Positions 54,935 through 64,000 of a DNA stretch of 64,000 nt are shown one piece after another. The position numbers were made by a program, and so were the translations under genes. The number at the start of each line of letters is the position of its first letter. Position 1 is the first letter of the stretch. The notes below the pieces were generated by a model. The model was given only the letters and a program-made list of their open reading frames with translations, did not search any database and had not been told where the DNA came from. Origin of the DNA: Bathynomus jamesi (taxonomy: Eukaryota; Arthropoda; Malacostraca; Isopoda; Cirolanidae); contig JAJOZX010002578.1 in the NCBI GenBank assembly GCA_023014485.1, forward strand, positions 225,001-289,000, read 5' to 3'.

Positions 54935-55213
54935 TAACCTTGGTTTTGTTTCCGTCCGAATTGTTCATTCTGACGAAGGTCAAACTTGTCACTCCACCTT
55001 AGACCTACAATTTAACGGGTCCGAACCACGCCCCACTAGCAGCCCATCGTCTTAACCACTAGGCTACCCATTTATCTATCAATCAATTTCTTTATTGTGT
55101 GAAAAGATGAACAGCTGGGTTTTGCTGCGCGCCGCCTGCCGTCACCGGGTCTCGATCCCGGGGCCGATGGATTCGTATCAGCGACGCTAACCACTAGACC
55201 ACCGAGGCGCATA
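54935..55213 (-). repeat. dimeric tRNA-derived SINE (W-V), copy 2
   Basis: Minus strand: head W GCGCCTCGGTGGTCTAGTGG with B-box-like GGGATCGAGACCC. Then the linker CACACAATAAAGAAATTG, head V GGGTAGCCTAGTGGTTAAGA with B-box GGTTCGGACCC, and tail GGTCTAAGGTGGAGTGAC. It is inserted in a GTACTC-rich sequence (GAGTGTACTCTATA on one side, GTATGTACTTTATATTC on the other). Confidence 0.85.
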
Positions 55214-55879
55214 GTATGTACTTTATATTCAGAGTACGTTTGTCCTTTTTTCCTCTTGATTCTAAAGACATACAACGGACAGTTTTGAGAGTGCAGTATT
55301 CACTCACAGATAACAACACCCTCATACTTGACAACGTCTTAGCTATACTTTACGAGAAAGAACAAATGTAGATTTCATCCGTGTTTATAATAACTGGCTG
55401 AATGCAATTATCTATCAAAGACCTCATACAGGATTATAGCAAACAGAAAATAGAATATAAGTTTAAACATACATATAAATAATATTATAATTAACTGAAC
55501 ATCAAAGATGAAATTATATGGAATTTGTGGAGGAAAAACTAAAAATCAATAGGAACACGCGAGTCTTATGTTCAAATCACTGAAACTTCTTAAGCTTAAT
55601 GATCTACACAAGCTTAATATCTGTTCATACACTCATAAAATATTCTATAAGGAAACTCCTTTGTTAATTATACAATCATATCAAACTGCCGAGTAACCTG
55701 TCAAAGGAACCTAAAATATAACTATTTCTTTCAAAGATCTAAATTTATGCGTACTTGAAATATCAAGGCGATTTCTCTGTACGAAGGACATTCTAAATCC
55801 TGTCCGCTATGTCTGCTTTAAGTTTAAGAGTATAAATGAGTTTAAATGTACTCTGCAAATTATGAAGCGTCATCTTCTT
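55214..55879. other. no recognisable feature
   Basis: AT-rich sequence. GTACTTTATATTCAGAGTAC at 55216 resembles a unit of the 49325 minisatellite. Confidence 0.5.
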
Positions 55880-58044
55880 CTTACCCTGTCAAACTTTTTC
55901 TCCCCACAATCTTATATGTTTCTTGTCCGATCGCTCTAATCCGGCCTTTGGATCCTCCAAGAGGAGGCGCCTTTGGCACTTCGACGCCGCTGATTGGGGG
56001 CGCTTAAGCAGTACTTCTGTGATTTCCAATGGAATGATTACTACGTCCGTGCTGGGGCCCTTCGAGTTTGCTGAACGCATTACGGAGGTGATTCTCTCGG
56101 GTATAGAGGCGTACATTCCATAAAACCTTGGCTTAACTTTAATTGTTCTAATGTTATCCGCAACAGAGAGGAGTCTTTCAGAAGGTACCATCGCCATACA
56201 ACTCCTCACTCTCACTCAGCTTATATTTTTGCCCGGAATCGTGCAAAATCTGTTCTTCGGCTTGCCAAAAAATTTCTTTATCAGATAAAAATGTGAAAAA
56301 CTATCCAATTTTAATTCTTCTCGCTCTTTCTGGCATCTAGCTAAGAACCTCCCCAACAACTTTACTTCTTCTTTACCTCCTCTTTTCTATTCCGACGGCT
56401 CAGTTGCTGTCTCTTCTCCTGACAAAGCTGAACTCTTCGCTCAAACTTTCGCCTCCAACTTAACTCTGGATTATTCCAGTGCTGTTCCTCCATCTCCTCC
56501 TCCCCTGACTTTATTATGTCTGAAATTAGAATCTCTTTCTGTGATGACACCCTGCCGAGGCAAACTCTTTCGTCTTTGTCTTTCATCTAGTACTTTTCCT
56601 TCCTGCTAGAAGTTCGCTTTCGTTCAGCCTATCCCAAAGAAGGGTAACCGCTCTCAACCCTCAAACTATCGTCCAATTGCTTTGATTTCTTGCCTTTCTA
56701 AAGTTTTTGAATCTCTCCTTAATAGGAAGATACTTAAACACCTCTCTTCTCACAATCTTTTCCGCACCGTCAGTATGGGTTCCACACGGCACGCTCTACT
56801 GTCGATCTTCTTGCATAACTTTCTGAATTTTGGTCATCCTTCTTTCGGAATTTCGTTGAAACTTTTGCTATTGCGCTAGACATATCAAAAGCTTTTGAGA
56901 GAGTCTGGCACAAATCTTTAATTTCGAAACTGCCCTCCCTAGGTTTCTATCCTTCTATCTGCCTTTACCTCTAATTTCCTTTCTGGCCAATCTATAACTG
57001 CGGTTGTAGATGAACACTGTTCTTCTCCTAAACCTACTGTATTAACAGTGGTGTTCCTCAGAGTTCTGTCTTTCACCTACTCTTTTCCTTTTATTTAGAT
57101 GATCTTTTATGCCCCTCCTGTGAGTCCTGTTCTATTCACTTCCATGCCGATGATTCCACTTTCACTTCTCCACCCGCTTCCCAATGCGTCCCTCTCAACA
57201 GTCACTCCATGATTCGTATAGGACGGCTATAGTACACCTGACCTCTGATCTTTCTGCCATCTCTGATTAGGGCAGAGAATTCTTCTGGCTTTCAATGCCT
57301 CAAAAACTCAGTTTCCTCCTTCTCGTCACAATCTTTCACACTACTATCCCCTTACCTTCAACAACACAACTCAATCTTTCCTCTTCTCTTAACATTCATG
57401 GTGTTTCCTTTTCTAGTGAGCTTTCCTGGAAAGATCACATATACTCTATTTTCAAAACAGCTTCTAAGAGGTTAGGTGTGCTGTACCGCCTCCGCAGTTT
57501 CTTCATCCATACTCAGTTGCTGTCTCGGTAGAAAGGTCTTGTCCACCCCTGTATGGAATATGCTTCTCATGTATGGGGTGGCTCAACCCACACAACTCTA
57601 CTTGACCGGGTGGAATCGAAGACTTTTCATCTCATCAATTCTCCACCTCTTACTGACTGCCTTCAATCCCTCTCTCTTTGCCGCAATCTTTCTTTACTAT
57701 CGTTATTATAACGGACACTGCTTTTCTGAACTCTCTAACTGCATGCCTCCTCCTTTAAGGAGAGCATGCAGCACCAGACTTTCAATACTTTCTCATTCCT
57801 TTTCTGTCCAATCTTCTAACGCAAGGGTTAATCAGTATTTTCAATCTTTCATCTACTTAACCGGTCAACTCTGGAACAGTCTTCCTCAATCCATTTTTCT
57901 CCATGTCTATGACCTCCAATCTTTCAAACGCAGTGTCCAGGCATCTTGAAAAACCTGGACCTTGATTTTGGTTCTCTTCTTCTTCTATAGGAGGGGGGGG
58001 GGGGACGATCTGGCGGCGTTCGCCCTCCTTCCTGCATAAAAAAT
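55880..58044 (+). pseudogene. LINE-D (jockey-like) ORF2, nearly complete RT but decayed
   Basis: Plus strand in order: end of the endonuclease (WHFDAADWGRLKQYFCDFQW), NVIRNREESFRRYHRHT, HSAYIFARNRAKSVLRLAK, IPKKGNRSQPSNYRPIALIS, CLSKVFESLLNRKILKHL, FHADDSTFTS (catalytic Asp pair), SSLNIHGVSFSSELSWKDHI, MEYASHVWGGSTHTTLLDRV, NSRLWNSLP-like [24 protein letters not shown] (to 57949). The 3' UTR has a G-run (57988-58003) and an A-run end (CCTGCATAAAAAA). Many stops and frameshifts. 5'-truncated. Confidence 0.85.
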
Positions 58045-58370
58045 AAGTCATTAATATAAATCACGAATAGCAATGGACCCAACACTGAACCCTGAGGGAC
58101 ACCGCTGCCTACGTCTAACCACCCCGACTCTCTCCCGTTAATTACAAGTTTACAACCCTCTGTCTCCTATCGCGAAGCCATTCCTCTCTAACCAAACAAC
58201 GACCTTACCAAGTATTCCATGCGCTTTAACCTTCTCAATTTCTCATATGCGGAACTGTGTCGAAAGCCTTTTTGAAGTCCAAATAAATAACGTCAACCGC
58301 TCTACATTTATCATAATCGAGAACTACTTCGTTATAGAACTCTAACAGATTCGTTACAGTTGAAATGAGA
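58045..58370 (-). pseudogene. LINE RT fragment (LINE-E)
   Basis: Minus strand: [33 protein letters not shown], then [18 protein letters not shown], and [19 protein letters not shown] across frames. This is the RT palm region. It abuts the LINE-D poly(A) end. Confidence 0.75.
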
Positions 58371-58508
58371 ATGACCAAGGTTGGTAAAAGATTCTAACAG
58401 GAATCTCTGCGACAAGTACCAATCATAAATTTGGAAGTGTAATGACAACTCACAAAAGGAAATATATAATTTAGCTTGATATTTTATGTTTTATTATATA
58501 GACATTAA

Positions 58509-58549
<41 letters not shown>

Positions 58550-58610
58550 TCAGAATTAGTATACGAGTTAATGTACTTGTACATACGTGTGTTAGCATAT
58601 ACAGTATATA

Positions 58611-58651
<41 letters not shown>

Positions 58652-58805
58652 GTGTGTGTGTGTGTGTTCGTATAAGACATTAAGTGATGTCTCCTAACAT
58701 GATTACGTTGATTGGCTATCTTGTTAGTGAATAAAAGTTGGAAGAAACAAGAAGGAAAACTCTTTTAATTACTAAATTCGGTATTGACCGATATTTTGAA
58801 CCACG

Positions 58806-58841
<36 letters not shown>

Positions 58842-59026
58842 ACACACATATGTATGCAATAAAACATTTAAATTATCGGCTATGAATTGGACTCAATGAA
58901 AGACAGAATTCTCGAGTGAGTTTTATGAACAATTAAATAAATATGTTCAAATTTGATAATTATGTTCAAATTTGCTAACTTTTTATTTTAGAACACAACG
59001 CAGTATTGGCTGATCTCTGTTTGTCT
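58371..59026. other. no gene; microsatellites
   Basis: (AAT)n 58510-58549, (TA)n(GT)n 58612-58668, (CA)n 58807-58850. Confidence 0.6.
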
Positions 59027-59440
59027 TTTTTTTAATGCAGGAAGTAGAGACCAAGGTGCCCGCAACTCCCCCACCCCTATAGAGGAAGAAGAGAGCCAAA
59101 ACCAAGGTCCAAACTTTTCGAGATGCCTGGACATTGCGCTTAAAAGATTGGAGGTCATAGACAGGGGGAAAGATGAATTGAGGAAGAGTGTTCCAGAGTT
59201 CACGGGTTGAGTAGATGAAAGATTGAAAATACCACTTAACAATTGCGTTAGAGAGTTGGACAGGAAAGGAATGAGAATGTGTTGAAAGTCTGGTACTGCG
59301 TGTTCTCCTTAGAGGAGGAGGCGTGCAGTTAGAGTTCAGAGCAGTGTCCGTTATAAGAGCAATACTAAAGAGGGAGTGAGGCAACACTGCGGCAGCAAAG
59401 AGAGAGGGAATGAAGACAGTCAGTAAGAGGCGGGGAATTG
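59027..59440 (-). pseudogene. LINE-D 3' fragment, second copy
   Basis: Minus strand: [75 protein letters not shown], then a 3' UTR ending in an A-run (plus-strand T-run at 59028-59036). Same family as 55880-58044. Confidence 0.85.
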
Positions 59441-59514
59441 TTGTGTTGACATTATATTATTTAAATCTTCTAAACAATTTATTCTTGACTTCTCAAGGTT
59501 CAAAAAGTAACACC

Positions 59515-59742
59515 AATCAGGGTGGCTTATTGGTAAAGTGTCGGATTGTTCATCTAAACGTTCTGGCTTCGAGTCTCGGCTCGGACTTCATATTTCACCG
59601 ATTAAGATATTTCTCTGGGTCTCTCTTGGTGGAGTAGTGGTACGTATCCCAGGTAAAGCTGTAGGTCCCCTCCATCACGTGACCTTAGATGTTACGAAGA
59701 GGTTGAACAACCCCAATAATTTTTATTATAATTATAACTGAA
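59515..59742 (+). repeat. tRNA-derived SINE (third family)
   Basis: TCAGGGTGGCTTATTGGTAAAG has an A-box-like TGGCTTATTGGTAAAGTG, followed about 30 bp later by B-box GGCTTCGAGTC. Then an unrelated body and a TTTATTATAATTATAA tail. One copy only in this window. Confidence 0.6.
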
Positions 59743-60292
59743 AGGGTAACTGCTTATATCCTTCTGTTCTTAAAGGTTATACTAACATTAAAAACCAGTA
59801 GGTACAATAAGTACAATGTACAATGGGTACAGTTGTACATCGTACAAAACTAATACAATGGATCACAAGCACATTTACGGCAAACTTTCATGGGAAAACT
59901 TTCACAATCCAGTTTACTGTAAGTTTTTTCTCAATTTAATTTATATTCGCTTAAAAGTTGTGAATTTCTTCCTTAAAATTAAACAAAATTTGCTACTACT
60001 TGGCAAGTTCATTGCTAAACAAATCGAACAATAAGTACTCTGAACTCTGAACAAATAACGAATAACGTTCACAGTACGTCTCTTATAAGGAAACTGAGTT
60101 GTAATTGAACTTTAAGAAACTTTTAACTTTTGTAAAATAAAAACTTTCTTTCACCAAGTTTTAACTTTCGTAAAAATAATAATAATAATATTATAATAAT
60201 AAAAATTAATTATATGGAGCTGTTTACAGCGCTTTCATTTCAGATCTTGAACGTAATCGTCGCGCCACATATATCATATAGAAATTATAGAT
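59743..60292. other. no recognisable feature
   Basis: Includes an AATAAT run at 60174-60200. No credible frame. Confidence 0.5.
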
Positions 60293-60548
60293 GAAACGTT
60301 TAGAAATGTTTCTATATGTTACTGAGTAACTCAGAAACGTTTAGAAATGTTTCTATATGTTGCTGAGTGACTCAGAAACGTTTAGAAATGTTTCTATATG
60401 TTACTGAGTAACTCAGAAACGTTTAGAAATGTTTCTATATGTTGCTGAGTAACTCAGAAACATTTAGAAATGTTTCTATATGTTACTGAGCAACTCAGAA
60501 ACGTTTAAAAATGTTTCTCTATGTTACTGAGTAACTCAGAAACGTTTT
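60293..60548. repeat. 41-bp minisatellite, about 6.2 units, palindromic
   Basis: Units begin at 60293, 60334, 60375, 60416, 60457 and 60498. Each contains two inverted words: GAAACGTTTAGAAATGTTTC and GTTACTGAGTAAC. Differences between units are single substitutions, alternating GTTAC and GTTGC in the first four. Confidence 0.95.
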
Positions 60549-61949
60549 CATACGAATGCGTGTAGAGTTTTTCAGGATAAGTTAGAATTGTGTTTTGGGT
60601 TTTTCCTTAAATTCGTTCAATGAAGGGGTAATTCCAATTTCCAATCTCGTTCATTCGCATTTCAGTTCTCGTCCAAGAATGAAAAATCCAAAAATGGGAA
60701 TCTTAAAGAATCGAAGTAATTCTCAATTCGATGCATTCTCACTCCAACACTGAAAAATCAAGTTGTTCCATACATATAAATCACTGTTTCTAAAACATTA
60801 ATTGTTTCACTTGAGCGAATATGGAAAATTTTGAATCAATTTTATTTTGTAATGTCGATATAGTTGATTCAAAATCGTCAAAAAGGAAATTTGTTTCATG
60901 CAAAACACTTTTTCTTAAGAATTAATTGCTCCATTTGCTGCATGAGGCGATTATAGAGCGATTTCTTTGTAAAAATGAATGGTCTAACATTGAAACCATT
61001 CTTTTCTGCACCAATTATATCAACATATTTAAGCCAATTATATCAACATTAAAAGTAAAAATGATTGAGAAGCGTTCTATATTTGGTTAAAATAGACCAA
61101 TTAAATTTTTAGAGAAGATGGGCTGTATGGAACAACTTTACAGTGCATTGTAAGATTTTCCATTTTTAGTTAAATTTTCATAAAAAAAAAAAATACTCCA
61201 TGGGCATGTAACTGCGCCACGGTCCCTTTTTATCATACCTTTTTGCCCCCCAAGTCAGGAAACTCTTTTCTTAATCTGAAATTCCCACATCGAGTACTCC
61301 TACTGTCGGACCATGCACGACTGGGAACGCAAATAGTTCCAAGTGAAAATTAGTCAATGTTTTGACAATTACTGGAATTCCAAATTCCAAATATTTTTTG
61401 TTATTCTTGCCCTGTCCATTTTAAGGTTTATTATTATGCGCCCAAAAAAGATTTTCCTTTTTACAGGACGCATTTTTCAGACTAGTCCATGATTTTTGTA
61501 GGTAACGCCTTTTTGTTTTAAACACAAATTTTGCACAAAATTAGCGATCATCATCCTACCTTTTGAACAGAAGTGTTTAAGCCAGTGAGAACTAAACATT
61601 TTAACTTTAAGTTCACGAACCACTTACATTTTGAGTGCAGCTTCACAAATTTGGTCTCATTGGCTATGGATGTGAAGCCCAAAACTTTTATGGCTGTGGT
61701 ATTTTTGTAAATTTATGGACTGACTTGTTTTGCTTTGGTTTCAAAAAAGAGTATAAAATTTTGTACAAGCTTGGTCTGATTAGGTGCACAAAATTATTTA
61801 TTATATTTTATCACAAACAACACAAATTATAAAATATAGCTTCGGTGGGTGGAGTTTAGAACGCTCGACCAATAAGTTCCGCTCAGCGTCACGCGGACAA
61901 GCAACTTACTCAGCTGAACAACATTTTGGCCACATAAACTTTGCTCTAA
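60549..61949. other. no recognisable feature
   Basis: AT-rich with repeated GAATTCC/TTCCAAT words at 60620-60760. Frames at 61635-62137 unrecognised. Confidence 0.5.
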
Positions 61950-62146
61950 ACTATTTTGTAGTGAACGAATTTGTAGTGGATAGCATATCCGACCGGCAAT
62001 TGGATGATCCCGGGTTCGATTCCTGGGAGGTACCTCATTTTTCATTTGCTCGTTCTCCCTCCTCATCTTGTGCGGAACGCTCTTCTACACAAGCTTCGTT
62101 CTTTACATTAATTATACTATGTGTTGTTTGCAGTTAAAATATATGT
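61950..62146 (+). repeat. tRNA-like SINE related to 24531-25376
   Basis: GACCGGCAATTGGATGATCC, then B-box GGTTCGATTCC and CCTCATTTTTCATTTGCTCG match the tRNA-like unit at 25197-25300. The 3' end GCAGTTAAAATATA also matches. It is followed by (TA)n, as is the other copy. Confidence 0.75.
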
Positions 62147-62150
62147 GTAG

Positions 62151-62190
<40 letters not shown>
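62147..62190. repeat. (TA)n microsatellite
   Basis: TA array between two SINEs. Confidence 0.9.
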
Positions 62191-62191
<1 letters not shown>

Positions 62192-62330
62192 TCGCTGACT
62201 AGGCTAGTGGCTAGGCTGCTGGTGGTGCGTGGTTCGGATTCCACATTAAGCTGTAGGTCTAAGGTGGAGTGAAAAGCTTGACCTTTGTCAGAATGAACAA
62301 TTCAGGAGGAAGCTAACCAAAGATATCAAA
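62191..62330 (+). repeat. SINE-V monomer
   Basis: GACTAGGCTAGTGGCTAGGC (A-box region), GTGGTTCGGATTCC (B-box), then AAGCTGTAGGTCTAAGGTGG and GACCTTTGTCAGAATGAAC. Same as the V half of the dimeric SINEs at 50400 and 54935. Confidence 0.8.
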
Positions 62331-62339
62331 GGTATATAT

Positions 62340-63495
62340 TAGGGTTTCTTTCCCGGGATCCCGGGATCCCGGCTATTTTTATTGGATTTGAAAATCCCGA
62401 GAATTGGACAAATATCCCGGGAAATCCCGGAATTTTAAAATGACTTAATTTATTTTTTATTGATTTATTTGTTTTTTCTTTTGTTATTAGAAGGCTCTTG
62501 GGTAGAATTAAAGAAAACTGCATAATATTTACCACATTTTATTCTACTTTTCTGCTTTCTTAAATGAACACCTACTAGCATTAGCAACTTAGAACAATCT
62601 AAAAGTGGGTCCGTATGCCAAAAACTGGCCGAGGGAATGTCGCTAGCGCTGAGTATAATACAAAGAACCGAGTCTCAGTATATTATCTAGCGATCGCAGG
62701 CAACTCATCTTGCTCAGAGTTTAAGCAAGTATTTGAAGCAAGAACTGCAGTTATTCGAGACAATAGGGAACAGAATTTCAAACATCATGAATTTATTTGA
62801 TGCACTGAAAACCATTCCGCCAACCTCTGTTGAATCAGAAAGAGCCTTTTCTGCAGCAGGTTTATTTATTACCAAGTTGAGAACTCGTCTTAGTGATAGA
62901 AGTATCGATGTTTATGTTTTTTAAGAAGCTATTTTAAAAATGTTGATTGACTCTTTAAATATTTTAAGATAAATATTTTAAGATAAAATAATTTAAGATA
63001 AAAGGATGAAATTATTTTTTCTAATGAAGTTTATTTTATTTTTATTTTTTTTGCATTGGCTAAATATTTTAAGATAAAATATGTTGAGATAAAAGGTATA
63101 AATTATTTTTTTTAATGAAGTTTCTTTTTCTTTTTCTTTTTTTATTTGCAAATACACTTAATTACAATTAAAGGAATATAATATTTTAGCCTTTTATTTT
63201 TCCCCTGCAGATGAATAGCATGATAAATATTATATTTAATAAATAATAAATAGCTACCACTGATTGGTAAACTCAATTCAAGTATTACAATGCAAAAGTG
63301 GTCATCTAGGCATAAGTAATTGGTTATCCCAATTCTAAAAGGGTATTTTATCACTGAACAATAAAAAAAATTACCGTTCTCTTAAATATACAACCATTTC
63401 CTGGATTTTCCGGGATCCCGGGAATTGGCTTCATTTTTCCGGGAATTCCCAGGATTTCCCGGGATGAAGAAAGCTGCATATAAGGAGAAACCCTA
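62340..63495 (+). mobile_element. hAT element with CCCGGGATCCCGGG subterminal blocks (1.16 kb)
   Basis: Starts TAGGGTTTCTTTCCCGGGAT and ends with the inverted GGAGAAACCCTA. Flanks GTATATAT and GTGTGTGT are a weak 8-bp duplication. TCCCGGGA words cluster in both subterminal regions. A C-terminal hAT transposase fragment lies inside. Confidence 0.75.
62615..62935 (+). pseudogene. hAT transposase C-terminal fragment
   Basis: LQLFETIGNR, SNIMNLFDALKTIPPTSVES, ERAFSAAGLFITKLRTRLSD, RSIDVYVF then stop. A 1-nt loss in a T-run near 62920 hides LRSYFKN. This is the Dimer_Tnp_hAT domain. The upstream transposase is deleted. Confidence 0.8.
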
Positions 63496-63503
63496 GTGTG
63501 TGT

Positions 63504-64000
63504 GTGTATATATATTATTCATCGATTCAGTCTTTGTCTAAGTGGAAGTATGATGAGATAAACATCTTTTCACATAGAACATCATTCCGCCCACACACCC
63601 ATTTCAGGAAACGAGCAGCACGCAGCAGCACTGCCAACCAAATAGGGGGTCAAAGTACTGACGAGGTTCATCACCATTGAAAGCAACAGTGCTTTGCGTT
63701 AGTCTAATCAAAAGCACATCCATATCCGTATTCAATTGACTACAATTTTCGTTACTTTTATTGCAGACACCCTTGGCCCTAGTTATTATTAGTCCTGGTG
63801 CATTATTCTTCAGGAGCAAGATGCACCGCAAGTTTGCGTTTCTTCCCTAAGACAGCGCAAATTTACTTGTATCAATCACAGTCACCTTTGTACTACCTCA
63901 GGCTTACTCTACGCAAACTGGACCGAAAACCGTAAGTATCCACACTAGCAAACAGTCCGTATACAGCTCTGTATTAAGTTTAGAATAATATTATTTGTAT
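63504..64000. other. no recognised gene
   Basis: More balanced base composition than its surroundings, with splice-like words (TTTTATTGCAG at 63756-63766, GTAAGT at 63933). The enclosed sequence has stops in all three frames. Could be single-copy host sequence, but no exon is supported. Confidence 0.4.

Noticed and set aside
54962..54990. CTGACGA word in SINE-V considered as a hammerhead core
   Set aside because: No GAAA box follows the adjacent stem, and the segment is explained as the SINE tail.
60293..60548. Regular array considered as a CRISPR
   Set aside because: There are no unique spacers; the whole 41-bp unit repeats. The same applies to 42775-43375 and 39215-39383. The genome is eukaryotic.
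63767..63932. Internal exon between an AG and a GTAAGT site
   Set aside because: All three frames contain stops and no protein similarity was recognised. Left as a note only.

Overview
This window looks like intergenic DNA from a large, repeat-rich arthropod genome. A decapod crustacean is my best guess. The reasons are very dense (TA)n, (GA)n, (CA)n and (ATT)n microsatellites, degenerate tracts of the arthropod telomere motif (TTAGG / CCTAA), and a mix of Tc1/mariner, hAT, Penelope-like, jockey/CR1-like and tRNA-SINE repeats. I recognise no host protein gene, no rRNA, no tRNA that folds well, no CRISPR array and nothing bacterial. Nearly all coding sequence belongs to transposable elements, most of it broken. 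The one transposase I read as intact is at 19560-20597.

Layout. 0-6.6 kb: two Tc1/mariner MITEs, a foldback carrying hammerhead-like motifs, inverted-repeat family IR-1 (copy A), a mariner remnant, and two minus-strand LINE-A copies; the second is split by a hAT MITE with a perfect 8-bp target duplication. 7.2-20.7 kb: a DD34D mariner, a hAT element, two long-TIR DD41D mariners in opposite orientation (9.8-11.4 and 16.0-17.6 kb), a ZMYM1/DUF4371-type hAT pseudogene, a hAT MITE with a perfect target duplication, and an intact DD41D mariner (19387-20722). 20.8-26.2 kb: LINE-B, IR-1 copies B and C, and a tandem-plus-inverted tRNA-like repeat. 26.6-31.3 kb: a Penelope-like element in classical form: a 5'-truncated inverted copy, a pseudo-LTR, a reverse transcriptase + GIY-YIG coding region, and a second pseudo-LTR. 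Each pseudo-LTR carries a hammerhead-like motif.

31-48.7 kb: a repeat with inverted GTTACG motifs, a DD41D fragment, a Penelope-type inverted pair, a Tigger/pogo element with a nested hAT derivative, telomere-like and minisatellite arrays, an internally deleted mariner, a LINE-C fragment, and a DD37E transposon one nonsense codon from intact (47371-48739). 49-64 kb: minisatellites, two dimeric tRNA SINEs, a palindrome made of two mariner 3' ends, a decayed jockey-like LINE-D with fragments of others, further SINEs, a 41-bp minisatellite and a terminal hAT element.

Nothing here works as an operon. The pattern is layered insertion. TA-targeting Tc1/mariner elements and SINEs repeatedly sit directly against (TA)n arrays, and younger DNA transposons sit inside older LINEs and transposons.
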